From NCBI RefSeq assembly GCF_013002705.1, contig NZ_JABEND010000003.1:62001-126000 (forward strand): DNA of 64,000 nt, in the 5' to 3' direction. The notes below the pieces were generated by a model. The model was given only the letters and a program-made list of their open reading frames with translations, had not been told where the DNA came from and did no database searches. Origin of the DNA: Nakamurella aerolata. Its GTDB lineage: Bacteria; Actinomycetota; Actinomycetes; Mycobacteriales; Nakamurellaceae. Positions within the stretch are counted from its first letter, which is position 1, and every line of letters begins with the position of its first letter. Both the position numbers and the translations under genes were made by a program. Below, piece by piece: positions 43,763 through 52,311 of the stretch.

Positions 43763-44839
43763 ATGAGCGAAACCGCTACTGCCACAACCACCTCCGGCCC
43801 ATCCACACCCGGCCCATCCAGTTCCGGGCCATCCCATTCCGGCACCGATTCACCTGCCATGCGGTTTGGTGTTTTCGTCCCGCAGGGCTGGCGGATGGAT
43901 CTGGTCGGTATCGACCCGGCCGAGCAATGGAACACCATGTCCCGCTTGGCTTCTCGCGCCGACGCCGGGCCCTGGGAGTCGATCTGGGTGTACGACCACT
44001 TCCACACCGTCCCGCTGCCGAGCCAGGACGCCACCCACGAGGCCTGGACGCTGATGTCGGCGTTCGCCGCCAGCACCAGCCGGGTCCGGCTCGGCCAGAT
44101 GTGCACCAGCATGGGCTACCGCAATCCGGCCTACCTGGCCAAGGTCGCCGCCACCGTCGACATCATTTCCGGTGGTCGCGCCGAGATGGGCATCGGCGGC
44201 GGTTGGTACGAGAACGAGTGGCGCGCCTACGGTTACGGCTTCCCGCGGGCCGGGGTTCGGCTCGGCATGCTGGACGAGGGGGTGCAGATCATGCGGCAGG
44301 CCTGGCAGACCGGCACCGCAACGCTCGACGGCAAGTACTACCAGGTGGACGGCGCCATCGTGCAGCCGAAACCGTTGCAGGACGGCGGCATTCCGCTCTG
44401 GATCGCCGGCGGCGGCGAGAAGGTCACGCTACGCATCGCCGCCCAGTATGCGCAGTACACGAACTTCGGCGGCGACGTCTTCGCGGCCAAGTCGGAGATC
44501 CTGCGGCAGCACTGCGCCGAGGTCGGCACCGACTTCGACGCCATCACCCGCTCGTCCAACTTCAACATCGCGATCGGCGAGACCGAGGCGCACGTGGAAG
44601 ACCGGCTGGCCTGGGTGAAAGACCACTACACCCGCGCCGTCAACGCCGAGCAGGCCGACAAGATCGTCTCCGAGCTGCGCAACTCCGCCGGCTGCGGCAC
44701 CCCGGAACAGATCATCGAGAAGCTCACCGCGCTGCGCGACCAGGGCCTGAGCTATTCGATCTGCTACTTCGCCGACGCCGCCTACGACACCGCCAGCCAG
44801 GAACTGTTCGAGCGGCAGGTGATCCCGGCGCTGCAGTAG
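43763..44839 (+). CDS. LLM-class F420-dependent oxidoreductase
   Basis: 358 residues. After a Ser/Thr/Pro leader of about 30 residues the TIM-barrel begins at MRFGVFVPQGWRMDLVG. Family blocks are ESIWVYDHFH, STSRVRLGQMCTSMGYRNPAYLAKVAATVD, GIGGGWYENEWRAYGYGFP and IPLWIAGGGEKVTLRIAA. Actinobacterial members of this kind use coenzyme F420 to oxidise or reduce varied substrates (family knowledge); the substrate is unknown. ATG 43763 follows TACCGT at 7 nt. It runs in the same direction as moaA, 41 bp downstream, but moaA has its own -10-like site. Confidence 0.9.
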   Translation: MSETATATTTSGPSTPGPSSSGPSHSGTDSPAMRFGVFVPQGWRMDLVGIDPAEQWNTMSRLASRADAGPWESIWVYDHFHTVPLPSQDATHEAWTLMSAFAASTSRVRLGQMCTSMGYRNPAYLAKVAATVDIISGGRAEMGIGGGWYENEWRAYGYGFPRAGVRLGMLDEGVQIMRQAWQTGTATLDGKYYQVDGAIVQPKPLQDGGIPLWIAGGGEKVTLRIAAQYAQYTNFGGDVFAAKSEILRQHCAEVGTDFDAITRSSNFNIAIGETEAHVEDRLAWVKDHYTRAVNAEQADKIVSELRNSAGCGTPEQIIEKLTALRDQGLSYSICYFADAAYDTASQELFERQVIPALQ

Positions 44840-44867
44840 CCGGTCCACCGCCCGCCGGCCGGACGCC

Positions 44868-44873
44868 TAGGCT
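44868..44873 (+). promoter_or_regulatory. -10 hexamer TAGGCT, leaderless moaA
   Basis: TAGGCT ends 7 nt before ATG 44881; there is no ribosome site. Confidence 0.6.
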
Positions 44874-44880
44874 GGTCGAC

Positions 44881-45966
44881 ATGACGTCCGTGGCGCTCGG
44901 CATGCCGATCAGCCGGCGTGCCGACGCCGCGGCTGCCGCGGTGACCGATCCCGCGCGGCCCGCCGTTCCCGGGCTGGTGGACCGCTTCGGCCGGGCCGCC
45001 ACCGACCTGCGGGTCTCGCTGATCGACAAGTGCAACCTGCGCTGCGGCTATTGCATGCCGGCCGACGGTTTGCCATGGCTGCCCAAGGACGAGCTGCTCA
45101 CCGACGACGAGATCGTCCGGCTGATCGCCGTGGCGACCGCCGAGCTGGGCGTCACCGAGGTGCGGTTCACCGGCGGGGAACCCTTGCTGCGCAAGGGCAT
45201 TGTCGACATCGTGCGGCGGGTGGCCGAGCTGCCGCGGCGGCCGTCGATGTCGCTGACCAGCAACGCGCTGCTGCTCGGTCGGCTGGCCGGTCCGCTGGCG
45301 GCGGCCGGTCTCGATCGGGTCAACGTCTCGCTGGACTCGGTGCGCCCCGACACCTTCGCCGAGCTCACCCGCCGCGACCGGCTGACCGACACGCTGGCCG
45401 GGTTGCGGGCCGCAGCGGACGCCGGGCTGCGACCGATCAAGCTGAACGCGGTGCTGCTGCGCGGGGTGAACGACGACCAGGCCGTCGAGCTGCTGGAGTT
45501 CGCGCTGCAGCAGGGCTACCAGCTCCGGTTCATCGAGCAGATGCCGCTGGACGCCGGCCACCACTGGCAGCGCGGCGACATGGTGACCGCCGGGGAGATC
45601 CAACAGCAACTCGCGCAACGCTTTTCGCTGCGGCCGCACCCGGCGCCGCGGGACGGCGCACCGGCCGAGCTTTTCGACGTGCTGGACGCCGGCGAGGTGC
45701 GCGGCACCGTCGGCATCATCGCCTCGGTGACCAGGCCGTTCTGCGGCGACTGCGACCGCACCAGGCTGACCGCCGACGGCGCCGTCCGCAGTTGCCTGTT
45801 CTCGCAGACCGAGACCGACCTGCGCGGGCTGCTGCGCGCGGGCGCCTCGGACGAGCAGCTCGCGCAGGTGTGGCGGGGCGCGATGTGGGGCAAGCCGGCC
45901 GGGCACGGCATCGACCGTCCGGATTTCCTGCAGCCGCGGCGCCCGATGAGCGCCATCGGAGGGTGA
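44881..45966 (+). CDS. moaA: GTP 3',8-cyclase MoaA
   Basis: 361 residues. A radical-SAM enzyme that, with MoaC, turns GTP into cyclic pyranopterin phosphate, the first step of molybdenum cofactor synthesis. It shows the N-terminal cluster motif CNLRCGYC (Cys 51, 55, 58), the SAM motif FTGGEPLLR, LDSVRPDTFAEL, and the C-terminal cluster CGDCDRTRLTADGAVRSC (CxxC-x13-C). It ends in the double Gly (SAIGG) needed for catalysis. An N-terminal leader of about 35 residues precedes the barrel. One base separates its stop from moaD. Confidence 0.96.
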   Translation: MTSVALGMPISRRADAAAAAVTDPARPAVPGLVDRFGRAATDLRVSLIDKCNLRCGYCMPADGLPWLPKDELLTDDEIVRLIAVATAELGVTEVRFTGGEPLLRKGIVDIVRRVAELPRRPSMSLTSNALLLGRLAGPLAAAGLDRVNVSLDSVRPDTFAELTRRDRLTDTLAGLRAAADAGLRPIKLNAVLLRGVNDDQAVELLEFALQQGYQLRFIEQMPLDAGHHWQRGDMVTAGEIQQQLAQRFSLRPHPAPRDGAPAELFDVLDAGEVRGTVGIIASVTRPFCGDCDRTRLTADGAVRSCLFSQTETDLRGLLRAGASDEQLAQVWRGAMWGKPAGHGIDRPDFLQPRRPMSAIGG

Positions 45967-45967
45967 G

Positions 45968-46363
45968 ATGTCGACCGACCTTGACCAGCACCACCGCGAC
46001 CAGCCCCAGCCCGACCAGCCCCAGCCCGACCAGCCCCAGCCCGACCAACACCACCACCGTCCAGCGCCAGCACCCGCGCCGCGGCACCGGGCGCCGGCGA
46101 AGAGCCCGGCCGACAAGGGCGTGACGGTCCGCTTCTTCGCCGCTGCCAAGGCCGCAGCCGGCACCGGCGAACAGGTGCGTCCGCTGCCCCACCCCTGCAC
46201 CGTGCAGGGCCTCGCGGACGCGCTGTCCGCCGAGTACGGGGAGCGGATGACAGCGGTGCTGCCGACCTGTTCCTTCTTGGTGGACGGCGTGGTGGCCCGC
46301 CCGGCGACACCGCTGACCGGCGGATCGCTGGTCGACGTGCTGCCGCCGTTCGCCGGCGGCTGA
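45968..46363 (+). CDS. moaD: MoaD/ThiS-like molybdopterin synthase small subunit
   Basis: 131 residues, longer than the usual 80-90. The first 50 residues are a His/Gln/Pro/Asp tail with four DQPQP repeats from 15-bp tandem repeats. The ubiquitin-like fold follows (VTVRFFAAAKAAAGTGEQV ... VLPTCSFLVDGVV) and ends in FAGG, the C-terminal Gly-Gly that carries the thiocarboxylate. It works with MoaE in molybdopterin synthase. It starts one base after moaA. The partner moaE lies 12 kb away on the other strand. Confidence 0.88.
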   Translation: MSTDLDQHHRDQPQPDQPQPDQPQPDQHHHRPAPAPAPRHRAPAKSPADKGVTVRFFAAAKAAAGTGEQVRPLPHPCTVQGLADALSAEYGERMTAVLPTCSFLVDGVVARPATPLTGGSLVDVLPPFAGG

Positions 46364-46537
46364 CCGGGCATCGGCCACCGCCAACCCCGTTCCGGCACCA
46401 AACCGGGCAGTCTCGCCGGGCGGAATCCGGCGCTGCCGTCAGGGATTTGCCCATCCTGTCGGCCGAAGCCGGTCACACGCGTTACGGTTTGCCCGAACAC
46501 CCGCCACCAACGCGCGGGCCGAATCAGGGAGGACATC

Positions 46538-47557
46538 GTGACGCAGCCACCTCAGGGCTACCCGCAGGGTGGGTACGGGCAGGGCGGCCAGGGCCAGCAT
46601 GGCGGCCCAGGTCAGCAAGGCGGCTACCCCGGCCAGCAGGGCCAGCATCAATCCGGCGGCTTCCAGGGCCAGCAGGGTCAGCACGCGGCCCAGCCCGGTG
46701 GCTACGGCCAGCAGGGCGGATACGGGCAGCAGGGTGGTTACGGCCAGCCGCAGCGTCCGGCCGGACAGCCGGGTGGTGGTTACGGCGGCCCGGGCTTCGG
46801 CGGGGCGAGCAGCGGGGGCGGTTTCAACGCCGGCGCCGTGCACTGGTCGGCCTGGGCGGCGCTGGCTGCCGGGGTGCTGTTCATCATTTCGAGCTTCTTG
46901 CCGTGGTGGAGCGCGACGGTCAAACGTGAGATCCCGGAAGATCTGCAAGGCCAGGTCGCTATTCCCACCGAGCTGAGCGTCACCGCCAACGGATGGAACT
47001 CGTGGTGGTGGCTGTCCATCGTTCTGGGAATCATCGTGACGGTGTTGGCCGCGTTGGTGATCTTCCACGTGCTCAGCGCCAGCCAGGTGCAGCCGATGTG
47101 GGTGTTCTATGGCGCCGTGGTTGTCGCACTCGCGGTGATCGGTGTGCTGATTCATACCTTTGTCGGGCCGTCTGCGTGCTTCCAAGGCCAGTGCATCAGT
47201 GCGAGCGAGGCCAAACAACAGGCGGAAGCATCCGGCGGGTCGTTCAACTACGGCCCGGGTTGGGGCCTGTGGGTCGGACTGGTCATGGCATTGGCGTTGG
47301 CCTATTTCACCTACGAGTACGCCCGGCGCAGCAAGGTCACCGGCGGCCCGGCGGCGCTGGCCGGCGGGTTCGGCCAGGGTGGCTACGGCCAGCAGAGCGG
47401 TTATGGACAGCAGAGCGGCTACGGTCAGCAGGGCGGTTACGGCCAGCAGGGTCCCCGCCCGCAGGGCGGTTACGGTCCGCAGAGCGGGCCGGGCCAGGGC
47501 TACGGTCCGCAGGGCGGTTACGGCCAGGGCCAGCAGGGTCAACAGTGGGGCCAGTGA
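46538..47557 (+). CDS. Membrane protein with Gly/Tyr/Gln-rich prion-like tails
   Basis: 339 residues. GTG 46538 has GGGAGGA at good spacing. Residues 1-100 are repeats of QGGYGQQ, GGYGQ and GQHG type. Four predicted helices occupy about 107-262 (WAALAAGVLFIISSFLPWW, WWWLSIVLGIIVTVLAALVI, VFYGAVVVALAVIGVLI, LWVGLVMALALAYF), with a Cys pair in the last external loop (SACFQGQC). The C-terminal 70 residues repeat QSGYGQQ and QGGYG. The two tails lie on the same, probably cytosolic, side. The composition resembles FUS-type phase-separating domains. Family and function unknown. Confidence 0.8.
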   Translation: MTQPPQGYPQGGYGQGGQGQHGGPGQQGGYPGQQGQHQSGGFQGQQGQHAAQPGGYGQQGGYGQQGGYGQPQRPAGQPGGGYGGPGFGGASSGGGFNAGAVHWSAWAALAAGVLFIISSFLPWWSATVKREIPEDLQGQVAIPTELSVTANGWNSWWWLSIVLGIIVTVLAALVIFHVLSASQVQPMWVFYGAVVVALAVIGVLIHTFVGPSACFQGQCISASEAKQQAEASGGSFNYGPGWGLWVGLVMALALAYFTYEYARRSKVTGGPAALAGGFGQGGYGQQSGYGQQSGYGQQGGYGQQGPRPQGGYGPQSGPGQGYGPQGGYGQGQQGQQWGQ

Positions 47558-47602
47558 GCTAACCTCCGGCACCGGCCCGTCACCGACGGGACGAGCTTCG
47601 CC

Positions 47603-47637
47603 ACCGGCCGTCGCACCGCACAGGTGCGGCGGCCGGT
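47603..47637 (+). terminator. Strong terminator hairpin
   Basis: A 15-bp stem ACCGGCCGTCGCACC / GGTGCGGCGGCCGGT, with one G-U pair and a 5-nt loop, lies 46 nt after the preceding stop. A pyrimidine-rich stretch with TTCCGCTTCC repeats follows (47638-47722). Confidence 0.7.
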
Positions 47638-47793
47638 TCGCGTTCCGCTTCCTTCCGCTTCCCTAGTTCCGGCCTTTCCTCTGTTCCGCTTCCCTTGTTC
47701 CGCCGCCCTGTTATTCCGCTTCGTCCCCCAGCAGGTTTCACCCGGCGCAACCCGGCCCTGCGCCGCCCGCCGACAACGAGCAAGATGGGTGGG

Positions 47794-49536
47794 GTGAAGC
47801 TTGCAGATCAGATCGTCTCGCAATTGCAGCGCGCCGGGGTCCGGCGCATCTACGGCATCGTCGGGGATTCGCTGAACCCGATCGTCGACGCGGTGCGCCG
47901 CACCGGCGGGTCGGCGAAGGGCGGCATCGACTGGATCCACGTCCGGCACGAGGAGACCGCCGCGTTCGCCGCCGGCGCCGACGCCCAGCTCACCGGCGAA
48001 CTCGCGGTGTGCGCGGGTTCCTGCGGCCCTGGCAACCTGCACCTGATCAACGGGCTGTACGACGCCAACCGCACCGGCGCTCCGGTGCTGGCCATCGCCA
48101 GCCACATCCCGAGCGTGCAGATCGGCCAGGGTTACTTCCAGGAGACCCACCCTGACCGGTTGTTCAACGAGTGCAGCGTGTACTCCGAGCTGATCTCCAC
48201 CCCCGACCAGTCGCCGCGGGTGGTCAACGCCGCGATGGCGCACGCCACCGGGCTCGGCGGCGTCGCGGTGATCACCCTGCCGGGCGACATCGCCGACGAG
48301 CAGGCCACCGCGGAGGCGGTGCCGTTCACCCCGGTCACCAAGGGCATGCTGGTGCCGGACGCCGGGGTGATCTCCGAGCTGGCCACCGCCATCAACGACG
48401 CCAAGACCGTCGCCATCTTCGCCGGTGCCGGCGCCGCAGACGCGCACGACGAGATCGTCGAGCTGGCCGAGCGGATCGGCGCGCCGATCGGACATTCGTT
48501 GCGCGGCAAAGACTTCGTCCAGTACGACAACCCCTACGACGTCGGCATGACGGGCCTGCTCGGGTACGGCGCCGCCGCCGAGGGCATCGAGGACGCCGAG
48601 CTGCTGCTGTTGCTCGGCACCGACTTTCCCTACGACCAGTTCTTGCCGAACGTCCGCACCGCCCAGGTCGACGTGCGCGCCGAGGTGATCGGCCGCCGCA
48701 CCGAGGTGGACATCGCGGTGCACGGCGACGTCAAGGTCACCGTGCAGGCGCTGCTGAAACTGGTACAGCCCAAGAAGTCTCGCAAGTTCCTGGAGAAGAC
48801 CCTCGCCAAGCACGAGCGGTTGATGACCAAGGCGGTGGGCGCCTACACCCGCAAGGCCGACACCATCGTCCCGATCCACCCCGAGTACGCAGCGGCCGTG
48901 CTCGACCAGCAGCTGGCCGACGACGCGATCGTCACCGCGGACACCGGCATGTGCAACGTCTGGTCGGCCAGGTACATCAATCCGACCGGGCAGCGCCGGC
49001 TGATCGGCTCGTTCCTGCACGGCTCCATGGCCAACGGGCTGCCGCAGGCCATCGGCGCGCAGTTCGCCTACCCGGACCGGCAGGTGGTGGCGATGGCCGG
49101 TGACGGCGGGCTGTCCATGCTGATGGGCGACATGCTCACCCCGGTCACCTACCAGTTGCCGTTGACGGTGGTGCTGTTCAACAACTCGACGCTCGGCATG
49201 GTCAAGCTGGAGATGCTGGTGGACAAGCTGCCGGATTTCGGCGTCGACATGCCGTCCACCGACTACGCGGCGATCGCCAGGGCAATGGGCTGGCACGCCG
49301 TGCGGGTGGAGGACCCGAAGCAGCTGCCGGACGCCTACGCCGAGGCGCTGGCGCACCGGGGGCCGTCGTTCGTCGACATCGTCACCGATCCGCTGGCGCT
49401 GTCCATCCCGCCGAAGATCAGCTCCGGGCAGGTGTTCGGCTTCGCGACCGCGCTGAGCAAGATCGTGCTGAACGGTGGCGCCGGCGAGGCCGTCGCGATG
49501 GCGAAGTCCAATTTGCGCAACGTGCCCCGTCCCTGA
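47794..49536 (+). CDS. Thiamine diphosphate-dependent pyruvate dehydrogenase/oxidase (PoxB-like)
   Basis: 580 residues. N-terminal pyrimidine-binding domain with the catalytic Glu in HVRHEETAAFAAGAD and the PoxB-typical SCGPGNLHLINGLYDA; a central domain; then the pyrophosphate-binding motif GDGGLSMLMGDMLTPV...VVLFNN (GDG to NN). The family oxidises pyruvate to acetate and CO2, passing electrons to quinone in PoxB, or makes acetyl phosphate in oxidases. GTG 47794 is preferred over ATG 47785: CAAGAT stands 7 nt before it and homologues start with a similar KLADQ. It stands alone in its transcription unit. Confidence 0.9.
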   Translation: MKLADQIVSQLQRAGVRRIYGIVGDSLNPIVDAVRRTGGSAKGGIDWIHVRHEETAAFAAGADAQLTGELAVCAGSCGPGNLHLINGLYDANRTGAPVLAIASHIPSVQIGQGYFQETHPDRLFNECSVYSELISTPDQSPRVVNAAMAHATGLGGVAVITLPGDIADEQATAEAVPFTPVTKGMLVPDAGVISELATAINDAKTVAIFAGAGAADAHDEIVELAERIGAPIGHSLRGKDFVQYDNPYDVGMTGLLGYGAAAEGIEDAELLLLLGTDFPYDQFLPNVRTAQVDVRAEVIGRRTEVDIAVHGDVKVTVQALLKLVQPKKSRKFLEKTLAKHERLMTKAVGAYTRKADTIVPIHPEYAAAVLDQQLADDAIVTADTGMCNVWSARYINPTGQRRLIGSFLHGSMANGLPQAIGAQFAYPDRQVVAMAGDGGLSMLMGDMLTPVTYQLPLTVVLFNNSTLGMVKLEMLVDKLPDFGVDMPSTDYAAIARAMGWHAVRVEDPKQLPDAYAEALAHRGPSFVDIVTDPLALSIPPKISSGQVFGFATALSKIVLNGGAGEAVAMAKSNLRNVPRP

Positions 49537-49551
49537 CCAGTGGTAGCCGGC

Positions 49552-49769
49552 AGCGAGCGCGGAGCCGAACAATCAGATCCGTGAGGCGACAGCGAGCGGA
49601 GGCAACGAGCCCTGGAGCGAGGGACGAGCGCAGGGGCGAGGCCCTGGGTGAGCCGACAGCAAGCGGAGGCAACGCGATCCGCAGCGAGGGACGAGCGCAG
49701 GATCGAGGCCCGCAGCGAGCGCGGAGGCGAACGATTCAGCGCAGCGAGCGCGGAGCCGAACAATCAGAT
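49552..49769. repeat. Repeat cluster bounded by 27-bp direct repeats
   Basis: AGCGAGCGCGGAGCCGAACA followed by ATCAGAT occurs at 49552-49578 and 49743-49769. The 164 bp between are filled with AGCGAGCGGAGGCAACG and GAGGGACGAGCGCAGG variants. Confidence 0.75.
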
Positions 49770-49832
49770 TTCGTCAGCGGGTCGCGTGTCACCGGATGGA
49801 GCAACGGGGCCCGGTGCGGCACACTCATGCCC

Positions 49833-50522
49833 ATGTCCGATCAGCCGTCCGGCCAGAGCGAACCCGTCACCGGCGACCAGGCCGCACCCCGTCACCCGGG
49901 CAACCCGCCCGCCGAAGCCGGCGCAGCCGCGCACCGCGCGAGCGCACCCGCCGGCGGGGAGCCAGGGGCTGGGGCAGCCACCGGGGAGCCCGGGACAGCC
50001 GGCGCGGCCAGGCTGCCGGCCCAGCCCAGCACTCCGCCGCCGGGCGGGCCGGCCGACCCGAGGGAGCGCAGGGTCAGCCCGATCGCGCACCCGCCGGTGA
50101 CGCTGCCGCCGAACCCGATGCCGCCGCGGCGGTTCGGGGGCGGCGAGATCATCATCATCGTGTCGGCGCTGGCCGCGTTCGCCTCCACCTTCCTCTCGTG
50201 GGTGACGCCGGATTTCGGTGCCTGGCGCAACGCCTGGACCACCGGGCTGTGGCCGGCTGGCGTGCTCGCGCTGCTGGCGGCGATCATCCATCTGGTGCGC
50301 ATGCTGCCGCCGCCGGACCGCGCGATCGGCGCGCTGCTCCCGCTGTTGCTGAGCACGGCGGCGATCTGGATCCCGATCGCCGCGCTGCCGGACAACGGCA
50401 ACGCCTGGGGAGTGTGGGTGTGCCTGGCCGGCGGCGTGGTGCTCACCGGCGCGCTGATCGTCGCCGCGATGAGCGACCCGGCGCTGCGGCGTCCGGACGA
50501 CCCGGACGATCTGTTCAACTGA
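49833..50522 (+). CDS. Hypothetical four-helix membrane protein
   Basis: 229 residues. The first 95 are disordered (Pro/Ala/Gly, with GAGAATGEPGTAG). Four helices follow: IIIIVSALAAFASTFLSW, LWPAGVLALLAAIIHLV, IGALLPLLLSTAAIWIPI and VWVCLAGGVVLTGALIVAA. A short acidic end (RRPDDPDDLFN) follows. The layout resembles small actinobacterial membrane proteins of the DUF5336 kind, but I cannot confirm this. ATG 49833 has CACACT 7 nt upstream; ATG 49827 is the alternative. Confidence 0.7.
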   Translation: MSDQPSGQSEPVTGDQAAPRHPGNPPAEAGAAAHRASAPAGGEPGAGAATGEPGTAGAARLPAQPSTPPPGGPADPRERRVSPIAHPPVTLPPNPMPPRRFGGGEIIIIVSALAAFASTFLSWVTPDFGAWRNAWTTGLWPAGVLALLAAIIHLVRMLPPPDRAIGALLPLLLSTAAIWIPIAALPDNGNAWGVWVCLAGGVVLTGALIVAAMSDPALRRPDDPDDLFN

Positions 50523-50619
50523 GCGCGGGCGCCGCCGAACGAGCAGTGGTGCAGCTCACCGCGCCCAGCGGCTAAATACCGACAGTCTGTTGTCGCGGCG
50601 GTCCAGCAGGGTGGTCGCC

Positions 50620-51558
50620 ATGACACCAACACCGCCCTTCACCGGCCCCACCGCCTCCGACCGCGAGCGCGCGCTCGCCACCCTCGGGACGGACGACGCC
50701 GAGCACACCATCGCCGCCACCGCGCAGTTTCTCGACCTGGACGGCATCTACCGGCCGCAGCCCGGCCAGAGCTTCGCCGAGCACCGGGAGAGCATCCGGC
50801 TGGGCGCCCCGTGGGAATCGCCCACCGCCGTCGACGACGAGATCGCCGGCGTGCCGGTGCGCAGGCTGGCGCCGGCCGACGGGGCGCCGCTGGGGATGTA
50901 TCTGCATCTGCACGGCGGCGGCTGGTCGCTGGGCTCGCACCGCAGCTCCGACGCCAGGTTGCAGCCGCTGGCCGACGAGACCGGTCTCGAGGTGATCAGC
51001 GTCGGCTACCGGCTGGCGCCCGAACACCCGTACCCGGCGCCCATCGACGACGTGCTGGCGGTGGCGACGGCGCTGGCCGGCCGGTACCCGGTCGCGGCCA
51101 TCGGCGGCGAGTCCGCGGGCGCACACCTGGCGGCGCTGGCGCTGCAGCGGTTGGCCGCCGCCGGCGGGCAGTACTTCGACGCCGCGCTGCTGATCTACGG
51201 GTGCTTCGATGTGGCGCTCACGCCGGATTCCACCTCGTCGGGCGTCGCGCAGGATTTGTTCCTGCCGGACGTGCCGCGCACCGCCCGCCGCGATCCGCGG
51301 TACTCGCCGCTGTTCGGCGACCTGCGCCAGATGCCGCCCGCCCGGTTCGTGGTCGGGACCAGGGACGCGCTGCTCAGCGACACGCTGATGATGGCGGCCC
51401 GCTGGCAGCTGTTCGCGCCGGCCGAGGTGGAGGTGGTGTGCGGCGCGGCGCACGCCTTCACCCTGCTCGACATTCCAGCGGCCGAGCAGGCGCTGGCCGG
51501 CGACCGCCGCTTCCTGGCCGCGGCGCAGCTGCGGCAACGGTCGGCCGGGATCCGATAG
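50620..51558 (+). CDS. Alpha/beta hydrolase of the hormone-sensitive lipase family
   Basis: 312 residues. Oxyanion-hole motif LHLHGGGWSLGS, nucleophile elbow AIGGESAGAHLAAL with the catalytic Ser, VGYRLAPEHPYPAPIDD, the Asp in VVGTRDALLSDTL and the His in AHAFTLLD make a full triad. The family hydrolyses esters of short acyl chains. There is no signal peptide. ATG 50620 has CAGGGT 7 nt upstream, fitting a leaderless mRNA. The WYL regulator follows 37 bp after the stop. Confidence 0.9.
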   Translation: MTPTPPFTGPTASDRERALATLGTDDAEHTIAATAQFLDLDGIYRPQPGQSFAEHRESIRLGAPWESPTAVDDEIAGVPVRRLAPADGAPLGMYLHLHGGGWSLGSHRSSDARLQPLADETGLEVISVGYRLAPEHPYPAPIDDVLAVATALAGRYPVAAIGGESAGAHLAALALQRLAAAGGQYFDAALLIYGCFDVALTPDSTSSGVAQDLFLPDVPRTARRDPRYSPLFGDLRQMPPARFVVGTRDALLSDTLMMAARWQLFAPAEVEVVCGAAHAFTLLDIPAAEQALAGDRRFLAAAQLRQRSAGIR

Positions 51559-51595
51559 CACCGCCGGCGGCAGCGAGCCGTAGCATCGGGCCACC

Positions 51596-52291
51596 ATGAA
51601 GCGGGCAGAGCGGTTGTACGCCATCGTGGATCTGTTGCGCGCCAACAGCCCTGCCCCGCTGTCGGTGTCGCGGATGGCCGCGGAGTTCGAGGTCACCCAC
51701 CGCACCATCGAGCGTGACCTGGCCAGCCTGCTGGCCGCCGGGGTACCCATTCATGCCAGACCCGGCCGGGCCGGCGGCTACCTCATCGAACGGGAATTCT
51801 CGTTGCCGCCCTTGCAGTTCACGCCGCGGGAGGCCTACGCGCTGATCACCGGGCTGGCGGCGATGGCCGGCTCCCCGTTCGCCGCCGACGCGGTGACCGC
51901 GCTCCGTAAAGTGCGGGCCGCGCTGCCCGGCAAGGGTGCGGCGGCCACGGCCGCGCAGGTCGCCGACACCTTCTTTCTCCAGGACGCCGGTCCGGCGGAC
52001 ACCGAGGCCGCCGCCGTCCTCGGCCGCGCACTGCACGAGGGCACCGTCGTCGTCATCGACTATCTCGGTGACGACGGCACCGTCACCCACCGCGCGGTCG
52101 AACCGCTTGCGCTGCTGTCGGTCCGGGGCCGCTGGGTGGTGGCCGGCTGGTGCCGGCTGCGGCAGGCCATCCGCGGCTTCCGGCCGGATCGGGTGCGCGG
52201 CATCGAGCTCACCGGTGAGCCGATCCCGGACCGGGGCGCGGCGCTGGCTGACGACCTGGCGCGCTGGACGTTTCGATCCGCTCAGCTGTGA
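51596..52291 (+). CDS. WYL-domain transcriptional regulator (YafY type)
   Basis: 231 residues. An N-terminal DeoR-like helix-turn-helix (RMAAEFEVTHRTIERDLASLLAAGVPIHA) precedes a WYL domain (about 130-225: VVVIDYLGDDG, VEPLALLSVRGRWVVAGWCRL, FRPDRVRGIELTGE). WYL domains sense small ligands or nucleic acids. TAGCAT lies 9 nt before ATG 51596. It is convergent with the AhpD-like gene, with only 20 bp between stops. Target unknown; the adjacent hydrolase is the obvious candidate. Confidence 0.9.
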   Translation: MKRAERLYAIVDLLRANSPAPLSVSRMAAEFEVTHRTIERDLASLLAAGVPIHARPGRAGGYLIEREFSLPPLQFTPREAYALITGLAAMAGSPFAADAVTALRKVRAALPGKGAAATAAQVADTFFLQDAGPADTEAAAVLGRALHEGTVVVIDYLGDDGTVTHRAVEPLALLSVRGRWVVAGWCRLRQAIRGFRPDRVRGIELTGEPIPDRGAALADDLARWTFRSAQL

Positions 52292-52311
52292 ACCGCCCAG
52301 TTGTGAACTGC

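Noticed and set aside
51596-52291. WYL regulator as part of a phage-defence system
   Set aside because: WYL proteins regulate some defence loci, but no nuclease, methylase, helicase, reverse transcriptase or toxin gene adjoins it; neighbours are an esterase and an AhpD-like protein.
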